64,000 nt of DNA from Desulfobacteraceae bacterium (GCA_016744295.1 JADGEQ010000029.1:27929-91928); one strand, 5' to 3'; positions 18,474-27,771 are shown, counted from the stretch's first letter. Translations and numbers: made by a program. Notes: a model not told the origin generated them from the letters alone.

Positions 18474-19738
18474 AAATACTAATTGCAGAGGATGATTTTG
18501 TTTCTAGGCTCCTGGTCAAAAAAGCAGTAACAGAAATAGGACATGAGGTCATTGTTGCTGAAAACGGGCAACAAGCCTGGGAAGCCTTTTTGGAGCATGA
18601 ACCCGACATGGTGATCTCCGACTGGATGATGCCGGAAATGGATGGTCTGGAACTTTGCAAAAAAATTCGAAGCGCCAGTAAAAAAACCTATTCATACATC
18701 ATGCTGCTGACAGCAAAGGACAAAACAACCGACCTTGTGGAAGTGTTTGAAGCTGGAGCGGATGATTATATTATCAAGCCCTTTAAACCCGATGAACTCA
18801 GATCCAGAATCAAAAGCGGTGAACGGATTGCCATTTTGGAAAGTCAGCACCATGAACTCCAGGAAAATTTGTCCCTAAAAAACAGACATCTGGATGAAGC
18901 CCTTAGAAATTTAAAGGCAACCCAGGTCCAGGCCATGCAGTCTGAAAAGATGGCTTCCATTGGTCAACTGGCTGCCGGGGTCGCCCATGAAATCAATAAC
19001 CCCATAGGGTTTGTAGGCAGCAACCTGGAGGCATTATCCGACTATCTTAAGGATTATAATAGACTGCTGGAACATTACCAGGCCATGGCAGCAAATCTGG
19101 ATAAGGCCGGGACCGACAATCTTGCCACAATAGTCAAGACGCATCTGGAGACCATTCAAACCTGTGAGAAAGATATTGAAATTGCCTATATAAAGGATGA
19201 TATTCCCGACTTGCTCAAGGATTGCATTGAGGGAACCTCACGGGTGGGGAAAATCGTCGCAGACTTGAAAAATTTTGCCCATCCCGGCAATGACAAGCAG
19301 ATGCTCATGGACATTAACAAGGGACTGGAATCCACCTTGAATGTTGTTGCCAATGAGCTCAAATACAAGGCAATTGTAACAAAAACGTTTGGAAAGATTC
19401 CCCTGGTGGAGGCCTGGCCCCAAAAATTGAACCAGGTATTTGTGAATATCCTTATCAATTCAGCCCAGGCGATTCTTGAAAAGGGCGAAATCCGCATCCA
19501 TACCTTTGCTGAAGGCCGTGAGGTGAAAATCGCCATTTCCGATACAGGATCCGGTATTTCACCTGAAAACCTGTCCAAAATTTTTGATCCCTTTTTTACC
19601 ACCAAGGCCGTGGGCAAGGGAACCGGGCTGGGCATGAACATCGCCTATAATATTGTTAAAGAGCACAAGGGAATAATTGAGGTCACAAGCGAAGTGGGAA
19701 AGGGCACCTGTTTTACCATCACCCTGCCCGGAAAATAG
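18470..19738 (+). CDS. REC-histidine kinase fusion
   Basis: 422 residues: a receiver (1-120) with all key residues (IAEDD, MVISDWMMPEMDG, IIKPFKP), a coiled-coil link (about 125-155), a HisKA-like helix pair with GQLAAGVAHEINNPIGFVGSN, and an HATPase domain (ISDTGSGISPENL, GKGTGLGMNIA). The kinase is itself controlled by a receiver, as in cytoplasmic phosphorelay intermediates. It overlaps the hybrid kinase gene by ATGA and ends the plus-strand operon, 19 bases from the convergent REC-FapA operon. It is a plausible recipient of phosphate from the hybrid kinase. Confidence 0.9.
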   Translation: MKILIAEDDFVSRLLVKKAVTEIGHEVIVAENGQQAWEAFLEHEPDMVISDWMMPEMDGLELCKKIRSASKKTYSYIMLLTAKDKTTDLVEVFEAGADDYIIKPFKPDELRSRIKSGERIAILESQHHELQENLSLKNRHLDEALRNLKATQVQAMQSEKMASIGQLAAGVAHEINNPIGFVGSNLEALSDYLKDYNRLLEHYQAMAANLDKAGTDNLATIVKTHLETIQTCEKDIEIAYIKDDIPDLLKDCIEGTSRVGKIVADLKNFAHPGNDKQMLMDINKGLESTLNVVANELKYKAIVTKTFGKIPLVEAWPQKLNQVFVNILINSAQAILEKGEIRIHTFAEGREVKIAISDTGSGISPENLSKIFDPFFTTKAVGKGTGLGMNIAYNIVKEHKGIIEVTSEVGKGTCFTITLPGK

Positions 19739-19757
19739 GGAGAAGGGCTTTTTGGGG

Positions 19758-22178
19758 TCAGTAGGCCCCTATTTTCATCTCGTAAAAATCGATCCCATGG
19801 GTTTCTCCAGTGTTTTTTTTAACCTCTGTTATCCTGCACCGGCTGTCGGGATTGTACAAGGTGATGGCGGTATTCGGCCCAAACACCCGGGTGCCGGACC
19901 GGATTTTTTTGCCCACACGTACCTGGGCCAGGGGCTGTTTTCTGGCGGTAAACTCCAGCAGCCGTTTTTTCTCCTCTGCCAGAGCCAGGTTCAGCTCTTC
20001 AAATTGTTTGATTCGGTTCTTTTTCTGTGAAATTTCCAACTCAATGGCATCCTGTCGTTCAAATTGGCAATTGATCTTTTCTTCTGCCTGGGCTGCATCT
20101 ATTTTGAGCTGCTTGGCCGCCTGTTTTACCTTTTGATAAGCCGCCATATTTCCCGAAGCCTTCAGATCGCCTATTTTGCTTTCAATCTTTTGCAATTCCA
20201 ACTGGGCCCGGTCCTGTACATGGGCATGTTGGGATATTTCTCCATGGAGACTGGCATCCTCTCGCTCAAGGATTGAGATCTCTTTTTTCAAGAGAGCTGC
20301 TGCCTCGGAATGAATCCGCATTTTCTCCGCCACCAATGCCACCAGCCGGTTAGTATGTTCGTCCACCCCCACCACAAGTTTGGCCGGGCTTGAAGCGTCC
20401 GTTCCGATGTTTCCGGCATCTATACCCATGTTGGCCGATATCTGGGAGGCAATGATGGTTCCATTGGTATTGATACAGGCACCGGAAAGCTGGATAATTG
20501 AATCCATGATTTCCCGTTGAACAATGAGATCCCCAAAGGCATTGATCGTTGAGTTGTGGATATATTTGGCCTGGACAGATCCTTTTACATTGACCAATTG
20601 TGTATCCACTATCCCTAGAGAAACATTCAAATCCCCGGTCAGGTCAATTTGGGCCCCTTCTATGGCCCTGGCCGTCAAGGAGGCTCCTTTCACTTTAAAG
20701 CCCTGTTTGACAACCCCTTCCACCACCACATTGCCTTCAAAAATCACATCCCCTGTTTCAAATCCCAAATCCCCCTTGATTTTCAGCTCCGGGCAGATGG
20801 TCACCTTGCCCATGGCATCCAGGTGGGGCTGGCCGTCAATTTCGGCATAGATTTTGTTCCCCTCTTCGGAAAGCCGGGTGCCGGGACCTGCTTCAAAAGC
20901 TCTGTCAATGGGGTCTCCTACCAGGATTTCTCGACCCGTCACGTCGATGCCGTCTTTCCCCTTTTTCGGAGATATCTTGGCTGCCAAAAAGGCATTTTTG
21001 CTCACAAAAGGGATTTCTCCCCTTTCCCTGAAATTGATGCTGCCATCCTCGTCCACCTTTCCGACATGACGAAAATCAGTGGAAAAATGGTAGTTGATGA
21101 CCGCATCTCCCGGAGGGACCGGTGCGAGTCCCCGGGCGATAACAAAGGGCTTGTTTTTTTCGGTCACAGACAGGAGCCAGGATCGGATGGTGCTGTCCGC
21201 TTCAATGCCATAGTTAATATTGTGCCAGAATAAAAAATACTTGATAATGGTCAGGTCCAGAATCCGGGGTTCCTTTTTTTTTACCTGAATAAAGGCTGTG
21301 GACCCGTCAGGGGAGAGGGTTATCTGGAGGTGGTTATCCAGGTATTGTTGGAATTCTTTCCCAAACAGATTCATCTTTGCCGCATTGCTCTGGTATAACA
21401 GCATCCGGATGGATGGGATCAGGGTTGCGGTCAGGTCGGCAAAGGGGTTGTCCTGGCCGGACCGATAGAGCGCATCTCTATAATACAGTGGGCTAAGCTC
21501 AATGGAGTGGCGAAAGACAGCGGTTTCAAGGATCAGCTTGACCTGTTCTTTGACTTTTATAAACTGGGCACCCAATCCCTGGGCGGACAATTCAACCTGT
21601 TTTGCTCCCAGGATTTCTTTTAAGGAAGGAATTTTATCAGGATTTATCGCCCCTTTTCCGATCTTTAATTTTGATTCAAGAATCCGTATTTGCCGCTGGC
21701 GATCTGATATTTGGACCAGGTCCGAGGCTTCCTGCTTTTTGAAATTACTGGCAATCTGAAACAATTGTCGATTTTGGCGCTGGGTAATTCTTTGAAGATT
21801 GTTAAGTTTCACGGAGGCTTGATACTGCTGACTGCACGCTTCCACCTGGACAATCAGGTCATGATCATCAAAGGGGAGGGTGAGGCAGGAATGGATCTGG
21901 GCCGTATTGATGGCAGAGAAAATGATCTCAAGATAAGCGGCATCCGCCATGAGAATACGAAGGGTTGAAGGCGATGCCTCCCTGGCCTTTAACAAAATTT
22001 GGTCCCCCTTCATTTTCGGCATGGCATAGCTTGCAATAATAACGGCATAGGGAAAATTTCCGGCATCTTTCAGGGCAAGCAGGCCAGCGACAGCGGTGTC
22101 AAAACAATGAACCTCAAACCCCTTTGCCGATAAAAGGTATTCCAACTGGGATCGTACCGAATCCAGGGCCTCAATCAC
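19758..22178 (-). CDS. Pseudo-receiver fused to FapA/DUF342 beta-helix protein
   Basis: 806 residues from the GTG at 22178. The N-terminal domain is receiver-like but has lost the acidic pair (VIEALD), the acceptor Asp (VIIASYAMPKMKG, Ser) and the conserved Lys (CLTLPFDD), so it cannot be phosphorylated normally. A helical linker follows (QRQNRQLFQIASNFKKQ), then a FapA domain: FVIARGLAPVPPGDAVINY, GKVDEDGSINFRERGEIPFV and a repeated right-handed beta-helix with VIFEGNVVVEGVVKQGFKV. The C-terminus is a long coiled coil (about 640-760) and a short beta end. GTG has no SD, but an in-frame ATC at 22205 lies 8 bases after GAGGGAG and would restore the first strand (ALKILVIE). Last gene of a three-gene REC operon. 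FapA relatives are linked to flagellar assembly and polymer-like scaffolds; the role here is unknown. Confidence 0.82.
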   Translation of the reverse strand: MIEALDSVRSQLEYLLSAKGFEVHCFDTAVAGLLALKDAGNFPYAVIIASYAMPKMKGDQILLKAREASPSTLRILMADAAYLEIIFSAINTAQIHSCLTLPFDDHDLIVQVEACSQQYQASVKLNNLQRITQRQNRQLFQIASNFKKQEASDLVQISDRQRQIRILESKLKIGKGAINPDKIPSLKEILGAKQVELSAQGLGAQFIKVKEQVKLILETAVFRHSIELSPLYYRDALYRSGQDNPFADLTATLIPSIRMLLYQSNAAKMNLFGKEFQQYLDNHLQITLSPDGSTAFIQVKKKEPRILDLTIIKYFLFWHNINYGIEADSTIRSWLLSVTEKNKPFVIARGLAPVPPGDAVINYHFSTDFRHVGKVDEDGSINFRERGEIPFVSKNAFLAAKISPKKGKDGIDVTGREILVGDPIDRAFEAGPGTRLSEEGNKIYAEIDGQPHLDAMGKVTICPELKIKGDLGFETGDVIFEGNVVVEGVVKQGFKVKGASLTARAIEGAQIDLTGDLNVSLGIVDTQLVNVKGSVQAKYIHNSTINAFGDLIVQREIMDSIIQLSGACINTNGTIIASQISANMGIDAGNIGTDASSPAKLVVGVDEHTNRLVALVAEKMRIHSEAAALLKKEISILEREDASLHGEISQHAHVQDRAQLELQKIESKIGDLKASGNMAAYQKVKQAAKQLKIDAAQAEEKINCQFERQDAIELEISQKKNRIKQFEELNLALAEEKKRLLEFTARKQPLAQVRVGKKIRSGTRVFGPNTAITLYNPDSRCRITEVKKNTGETHGIDFYEMKIGAY

Positions 22179-22220
22179 CAGTATTTTAAGTGCACTTTCT
22201 TCGATGAATGCTTCTCCCTC

Positions 22221-25106
22221 TTACAGGTTAAGGGTCTGATGGGTGATTTGTTTCGGATTGTCCGGATTTTGAGAATCAATTTCCATGAATTTTGACATGC
22301 CGATGTCATCGCCAAGGATGGTGGAAGCCATGGTTCCCATGATCTTAGTTCCCCGGTAAAGTTTTTTGTTGACCTTGAGGATGGGAATGGGATCTTCTCG
22401 CTCAAGCCTTTTGGTGGCCCCTTCCTTTTCTTTTTGCAGGTCCGCAATCTCCTGATTCAGCGCCTCGATTTTTGTGTCGCAATCCTGGATCTTATTCATC
22501 ACCCCATCCTGGGCTTCAAAAATTGTTTTAATGCGCTCATCTGCCTGTTCAATACTGGCTTCAATCTCTTTGAGCTCATTGACTAACTTTTGTTTTTCTT
22601 CTTTGCCTGATGCCTTGCCCATCATTTTTTCCAGAAACTCCATCTTTTTATTCAGCTTTTCCTGGGCAAAGGTCTGGTTGGCCACATCAACATGGAGCCC
22701 ATTATAATTTTCGTCATGGGATCGTTTTGTATCGATGATCTCATCCAGTTTCCTTTGAAGGGTGTCGATTTTAGCCTCAAATTTTTCGGCAATCCATCGG
22801 ATATGGTCATCAACCCCTGTTTTGATGGTGGAGGGTTCCGCCTTTTCCGTACCAATCTGTTTGACACTCAATCCCATCCTGGCGCCAATATGGGAAGCGG
22901 TTATCCTGCCGGCCTCATTGGCCAGTGCCCCTGAGATGAGGATACGGGATCCCATGATTTCCCGGGTGATCATCATATTCCCATGGGCAAATATTTTGAC
23001 ATTGTTGAGAAACTTTGCCTGGACATTTCCCTGGGTTTCAATATGGGAATTGACAATTCCGTTAGATACCTTAAGATCCCCCCGGATAAGGATGGTTGCC
23101 CCATTGATCTCATTTGCCGTCAGGTCATCACATTCCACCATAAATCCCTCTTTTACCATACCGGTCACCAACACATTTCCCTTAAAGTTTATGTTTCCTG
23201 TTTTAAAGTCCACATCCCCCTTAACAATGAATTGTTCCAGAACGCTGATGATGCCCTTGGCATCCATACTGGGTTGCCCCTGGATGGTGGCGGTCAGTTG
23301 CAGTTCATCTTCGGAAAATTTCACCCCTTCTCCTCCCAACAGGGGGATGTCCTCCACCTCTCCCACCAGAAGGGTTTCACCAAAAATATCTATGCCGGGT
23401 CTGGGATGTTCCATGTTTTTTTTTTCTGCCAGGAGCTGGCCTTTTTTCACAAAGGGTGAATCCCCCCTGGCGGAAAAATCAATGGAACCATCTTCCCGGA
23501 TCACCCCTGCGGCATCATGCTCGGTATTGAAATGGTAAATAATTCGGGCAGGGTTGCCCACACTGGCGGGCACCCCCCTGGCCACCACAAATTTTTCATG
23601 GGGATCGGTACAAGTTTGAACAAAGTTTCGAATCTCACTGTCGGGTAAAATTCCGTTTTTGATGCCCCGTTTCTTGACCATCTGCTTGATGGGGGTGATA
23701 TCTGTTGTCCCCTGTACTGTTTTGGGAACCCGTATCCAGGCTTCCACCCGGTCTTGGGACACCTGGAGATCCACAAAGGCGCCAAATTCCGAAGAAAAGG
23801 CAGCACCCGGGTCCATGGTTTTCTTTTTTCCCCCGGATCTGTCCTGCCCAGCCATGATCTCATCCCTCAACTCCGATGCGATAACCTCCGATTCCACCAG
23901 AATATCGCCGATGAGCATGGAAACCCCACTGTCTTCAAAATAGTTTAATTGTTTGCGGAGGGCCCTGTCCACATCCTTTTTGCTGGCAACCTCACGGTCC
24001 ATGAGCATTTTTCCAAACTCCCTGTCCAGCAACCGGGTTTCGATGAGCGCCATTTTGGCAAATAGCCGGCTTAGGTCTTTTCTCTGGAGAAACCCTTGGG
24101 AAATAAGCACCTTGTCGATGGTCAGACCGGTTGATTGTTCCGCTTCTTTCTCCTCCAGCTCATCCTGGGCCTTTTCAAATTCACCCCTGGTAATACATCC
24201 GTCATTAAAGGCCAGGGTGCCAAAATCAGGCAACTCTTTATAATCATCAATGAGAATGCCCGCAGTGGGTTCGGATCCAATGCCGAACAAGGTGGGCTCA
24301 ACTGCCTGGACCACATTTTCAATAATCTGGTCTATGATCTCGAAGGTATCGTCTTCAAGGTTGTCAATATTGGCGGGCATGCCCGCCGGAGAAAAAGGGA
24401 TCTTGCTTCTTTGGGCGATTTCCCCAAGGGTGGCCACAACTTCCGTCCTGGAAATAGAGAAAGCTTCTGCCAGGTTTTTCTGGTTCATGGTGATGGTCCG
24501 GGAAAGCAATTCATCCAGCCCAAGAAACACCTCTTTGTATTCCGCCTGTTCCTTATCCTCGGCCAGGGTCTGGGTCAAAGAATCCACTTGTTTTTTTTTG
24601 GTTTCAAGCTGTGCCGTGAAATCTTTTAGCTTTTTTTTCATGCCGGCAGCAATGTCGAATAGCTTGGCATTCTGGTGACGGGTAAGATTGAACAATCGTT
24701 TTCTTTCCTGAAATTGCTTATAAATATCCAGCTCCCCCAGGATTTTGAGCAACAAATCGTCATTGTTCCATGGTTTTGAAATATATTGGTGGATTTCTCC
24801 TTTGTTGACCGCATCCACAATGGCCTCAAAATTGGAATATCCTGTCATCAGCATCCGCCTCGATTCAGGGCTGAGCAATATGCTTTTTTCCAAAAATTCG
24901 CTACCGGAAATACCCGGCATCCGCTGGTCCGACATGATCAGAAAAAAATGATTCCGGGTATCTTCCAGCAACTTTATGCCCTGTTCTGCACTCAGGGCAG
25001 AGATCACCTTGTCAAATCCTTTCCGCTTTAACACCCGTCTCATGTTTTTTACGATGGGTTCGTCGTCATCCACCACCAGAATCGCATATTCATCTGTGTT
25101 CGGCAT
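22221..25106 (-). CDS. Receiver, MshEN-like repeats and FapA/DUF342 fusion
   Basis: 961 residues from the ATG at 25106 (behind GGGGAGATAAG); the track start at 25175 adds 23 residues lying inside the upstream gene. Order: intact receiver (ILVVDDDEP, IMSDQRMPGISG, ISKPWN); coiled coil (about 130-195, RHQNAKLFDIAAGMKKK); a region of four short helical repeats with an L/I-x-x-G/E-x-L pattern (FGTLAFNDGCITRGEF, LIGDILVESEVIASEL) resembling the N-terminal MshEN domains of pilus/secretion ATPases; FapA domain (FVVARGVPASVGNPARIIYHF, GVIREDGSIDFSARG, beta-helix FKGNVLVTGMVKEGFMV); C-terminal coiled coil. Its stop lies 15 bases before the ATC candidate start of the next gene. It looks like a phosphorylation-controlled scaffold. 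Confidence 0.87.
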   Translation of the reverse strand: MPNTDEYAILVVDDDEPIVKNMRRVLKRKGFDKVISALSAEQGIKLLEDTRNHFFLIMSDQRMPGISGSEFLEKSILLSPESRRMLMTGYSNFEAIVDAVNKGEIHQYISKPWNNDDLLLKILGELDIYKQFQERKRLFNLTRHQNAKLFDIAAGMKKKLKDFTAQLETKKKQVDSLTQTLAEDKEQAEYKEVFLGLDELLSRTITMNQKNLAEAFSISRTEVVATLGEIAQRSKIPFSPAGMPANIDNLEDDTFEIIDQIIENVVQAVEPTLFGIGSEPTAGILIDDYKELPDFGTLAFNDGCITRGEFEKAQDELEEKEAEQSTGLTIDKVLISQGFLQRKDLSRLFAKMALIETRLLDREFGKMLMDREVASKKDVDRALRKQLNYFEDSGVSMLIGDILVESEVIASELRDEIMAGQDRSGGKKKTMDPGAAFSSEFGAFVDLQVSQDRVEAWIRVPKTVQGTTDITPIKQMVKKRGIKNGILPDSEIRNFVQTCTDPHEKFVVARGVPASVGNPARIIYHFNTEHDAAGVIREDGSIDFSARGDSPFVKKGQLLAEKKNMEHPRPGIDIFGETLLVGEVEDIPLLGGEGVKFSEDELQLTATIQGQPSMDAKGIISVLEQFIVKGDVDFKTGNINFKGNVLVTGMVKEGFMVECDDLTANEINGATILIRGDLKVSNGIVNSHIETQGNVQAKFLNNVKIFAHGNMMITREIMGSRILISGALANEAGRITASHIGARMGLSVKQIGTEKAEPSTIKTGVDDHIRWIAEKFEAKIDTLQRKLDEIIDTKRSHDENYNGLHVDVANQTFAQEKLNKKMEFLEKMMGKASGKEEKQKLVNELKEIEASIEQADERIKTIFEAQDGVMNKIQDCDTKIEALNQEIADLQKEKEGATKRLEREDPIPILKVNKKLYRGTKIMGTMASTILGDDIGMSKFMEIDSQNPDNPKQITHQTLNL

Positions 25107-25107
25107 C

Positions 25108-25833
25108 TTATCTCCCCGGGATGTTATCGGGCATTTCAAATCCGTTTCTGGTTGCAATATCCTGGAATTGTTCAAACAGCTCTGCCATTATGGCAGCATA
25201 GAGTGTGTTGAGTTTTTCCTTTTCCAAAAGATTGTTTTCCTTGAGCAAGGCTTCTATTTCATTGATATAGTTCCGATTTTCAAATCCGATTTCCAGTCGC
25301 TTTTTGAGTTGTTCTACTTCCTTGTCCCGTTGAATAATGGCTCGCTGATGGACGACGGAACTTTTTTTCAAATCTGTATTCAAGGCGAATAATTTCGCAT
25401 TCTGGGCCTTGGCAAGCTTGAAGAGCCTTTCATTCTCAATGATCAATTCATACTGTTCCAAGCCCGCCTTTATGGTTTCAATACAGGCATCCTTGTTCCA
25501 GGGCTTGGTCATATACCGGTGAATGGACCCTTTGTTCACCGCCTTGGTAACGGCATCCACATCGGCATAGCCCGTAAGGAGAAAACGGATGGTATTTGGG
25601 GTTATTTTTTTTGCTTTTTCCAGAAATTCATCACCTTCCATCCCCGGCATCCGCTGATCTGAAATAATGAGGGAAAAGGGGGTTGCCGCAGATCTTATCC
25701 GGTCAAGGCCTGCCTGTCCGGAGTCCATGTACACATATCTAGCGCCGATCTGTTTCATTAATCTGCCAAGTGCTTTTCCAACTTGTTCTTCATCATCGAC
25801 GATTAATATGGTGTGATCAAATTTACCTGCCAT
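25108..25833 (-). CDS. Receiver with C-terminal coiled coil
   Basis: 241 residues from the ATG at 25833, which follows GGAGG by five bases (the track start at 25863 lacks an SD). The receiver is intact (LIVDDEEQ, LIISDQRMPGMEG, YMTKPWNKD). The linker ERLFKLAKAQNAKLFALN matches the linkers of the two downstream REC-FapA proteins, so the three are paralogues by their front halves. The remaining 90 residues are predicted coiled coil without an enzymatic output. First gene of the operon; its stop is one base from the next ATG. Possible roles are phosphate sink or heteromeric partner of the FapA proteins. Confidence 0.85.
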   Translation of the reverse strand: MAGKFDHTILIVDDEEQVGKALGRLMKQIGARYVYMDSGQAGLDRIRSAATPFSLIISDQRMPGMEGDEFLEKAKKITPNTIRFLLTGYADVDAVTKAVNKGSIHRYMTKPWNKDACIETIKAGLEQYELIIENERLFKLAKAQNAKLFALNTDLKKSSVVHQRAIIQRDKEVEQLKKRLEIGFENRNYINEIEALLKENNLLEKEKLNTLYAAIMAELFEQFQDIATRNGFEMPDNIPGR

Positions 25834-26167
25834 CAAACCTCCATCTGACGCCATGAACCACAACGGTCAGCATCTCTTAGGTAGTCTTAGATTCAGTATA
25901 AAATTGTTCTGTCGCCTATATTGGCCTACCATGGGAGTTTAAGGCCTGGGCAACCGCTACTTTTTGTTTGTTCGCGCTCGGAATAAATTTTACTCGGTAA
26001 TGTTTTTTTTCTCAAGTGTTTTTTCCGATCATTTGTTGTTCCGACTTAAAATAAAGATTGAAATTCCCCCAGGAATTACATATGTTTAAAGGCGTAAATT
26101 CCAAACGAGTCTTTCTTCAACAGACCATGGGTGTCACCACACTTAAGTGCCAAGTTAAGGATATACA
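25834..26167. other. Divergent intergenic region between REC operon and HTH gene
   Basis: 334 bases with no supported gene. It must hold the promoters for the minus-strand REC operon and the plus-strand HTH-SLOG gene; no convincing -35/-10 pair was identified. Confidence 0.4.
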
Positions 26168-26917
26168 ATGAAGTCGATCCCTCAGATAGCTCAAGAGCTG
26201 GATATTTCTTCAACCACCATCAGGGAATATCTAAAACAGTTTAACAAATTTTTTGCAGATCCGGTAGAGCATGAAGGGGTAAAAGAATATCCGGATGAAA
26301 CCCTTGATCTGGCCCGACGGATTCACGAATATTACCAAACAACGGAAATGACAAAAGAAGAAATTCGGATCAAGCTTGGCGGCATTCAGGATTCCGAGGA
26401 TAACCCGCCTGCCGCCATGGCCATTGCATCCCCCATGGACACAGCACAAGTTTCACTTCTGGGAGAAAAGCTGGATCATTTGATATCAGTGATTGAAAAC
26501 CTGACAAACGCTCTTACCGGTTCAGGTGGCAAATTATTTCCCACTGTTAAAAAAAAAATCGGCAGCAATGAAAAACTCAACGAGATAAAAGCCCAGATAA
26601 CGGATATCATCGAAATGAGCAAGGGCAATGATAGTGAAAATCTTGAGGAAAACGTGCTGGCGGCAGACGGATCGATTATTTTTTCCTATGGAAGGCTTTC
26701 CCCCAATGCAGCAGATACCCTGAATTTCGCAAAGGCCCATAAAAAACCGTGGCTCCACATTGACCTTGAAACGGAAAAAAATCCCTCCCCCATTCTCCGT
26801 AAATGGCTGAATCAATTTCAGGTAAAAGTGCTGAATGTGGCGGGTAAAAGTGCCAGCAAGGTGCCGGGGCTGCAAAAATCGGTAAATGATATTATCTCCC
26901 TTGTTCTCAAGGAATAA
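26168..26917 (+). CDS. MerR-like HTH protein with MoCo-carrier/SLOG-like C-terminus
   Basis: 249 residues. The first 75 form a MerR-type helix-turn-helix (IPQIAQELDISSTTIREYLKQF...KEYPDETLDLARRIHEYY). A variable link and a coiled region follow (about 90-165). The last 85 residues resemble the C-terminal half of the putative molybdenum-carrier (YpsA/SLOG superfamily) fold: ADGSIIFSYG, AADTLNFAKAHKKPWLHIDLE and VLNVAGKSASKVPGL align with its strand-loop pattern. The N-terminal GG-x-TG half of that domain is absent. Possibly a DNA-binding sensor of a nucleotide or cofactor. Followed 17 bases later by a membrane protein gene. The SLOG relation is from memory of family patterns and needs a profile search. 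Confidence 0.65.
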   Translation: MKSIPQIAQELDISSTTIREYLKQFNKFFADPVEHEGVKEYPDETLDLARRIHEYYQTTEMTKEEIRIKLGGIQDSEDNPPAAMAIASPMDTAQVSLLGEKLDHLISVIENLTNALTGSGGKLFPTVKKKIGSNEKLNEIKAQITDIIEMSKGNDSENLEENVLAADGSIIFSYGRLSPNAADTLNFAKAHKKPWLHIDLETEKNPSPILRKWLNQFQVKVLNVAGKSASKVPGLQKSVNDIISLVLKE

Positions 26918-26934
26918 TTTATAATAACAGGTGA

Positions 26935-27771
26935 ATGAAATTGGGATATATTTATATTTCCTATTGTGTACTCTTATCCTTGCTGACAATGGCAGCCTGT
27001 TTCAGGCTCAAACAACCAAAATGGTGGGCAGCGGTGATCTTGTTATTGCCCGTTGCGATCCCTTTTTTTATCCGTAAATCAAAAAAAAACACTGGCACTA
27101 TTTGGATGGCAGCCTTTTTTATCTCCTTTTTTGCCGTGGCAGGCACAGAATATTTTCTCTATACCTCAAACCAGAAAAAAGAGAACCGCCCCCCACCCAT
27201 TGTCCGGGAAATGATCCGGCTTAATAAGGGGGTGAAAACCTCCACCATTGAATTGTACAATGCATCGGCAAAACTCCAAAGCCTGACCATGGCCCAGTCA
27301 AGGATTACAGACCTTAAAACAGCCCTTGATCTCATTAAAGAGGTCCGGCAGCTGATCAAAAAAAATCAGGCAGCCATTGACGTTCTTAACGCTTATATTC
27401 AGAAACATGACAATTATATAAAACGAAAGAATCTGTCCTGGGCATTTTTGATCCACGAATTCTATACCGATCAGACTGTGACAAGTCACCGTCATTCCCG
27501 GAAAAATTATCTTTCGGCCTTTGAAGGCATGCTGCAATACACCCACGACAATTTTGATAACATAATGGAACTGCAGAGTTCCCAGCACATGGCAAACTAC
27601 GACGCGTATTATATGCGGTACCGGACGGTGGCCGACAACCACAACCGTACAAATAGAAAGAGGATCGGTTTCCAAAAAGGATTTATTCAAAAAAATCCTT
27701 TGGTCAAACCGTTTCTGCCCGGGGCGCACCAACTGGGAGCCTTTAAATTCTGGGATAAGTTTTCATTTTAA
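26935..27771 (+). CDS. Membrane-anchored protein of unknown function
   Basis: 278 residues. Three hydrophobic helices occupy about the first 75 residues (YISYCVLLSLLTMAACF, WWAAVILLLPVAIPFF, WMAAFFISFFAVAGTEYFL). A hydrophilic, helical, probably periplasmic domain follows (about 85-278), with a coiled-coil-like stretch (RITDLKTALDLIKEVRQLIKK) and a Tyr/His-rich part (AFEGMLQYTHDNFDN). No family recognised. The 17-base spacing suggests co-expression with the HTH gene upstream. Confidence 0.65.
   Translation: MKLGYIYISYCVLLSLLTMAACFRLKQPKWWAAVILLLPVAIPFFIRKSKKNTGTIWMAAFFISFFAVAGTEYFLYTSNQKKENRPPPIVREMIRLNKGVKTSTIELYNASAKLQSLTMAQSRITDLKTALDLIKEVRQLIKKNQAAIDVLNAYIQKHDNYIKRKNLSWAFLIHEFYTDQTVTSHRHSRKNYLSAFEGMLQYTHDNFDNIMELQSSQHMANYDAYYMRYRTVADNHNRTNRKRIGFQKGFIQKNPLVKPFLPGAHQLGAFKFWDKFSF

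Noticed and set aside
22762-23538. 258-codon plus-strand ORF
   Set aside because: Antisense to the REC-FapA gene; Ser/Pro-rich composition typical of a shadow frame.
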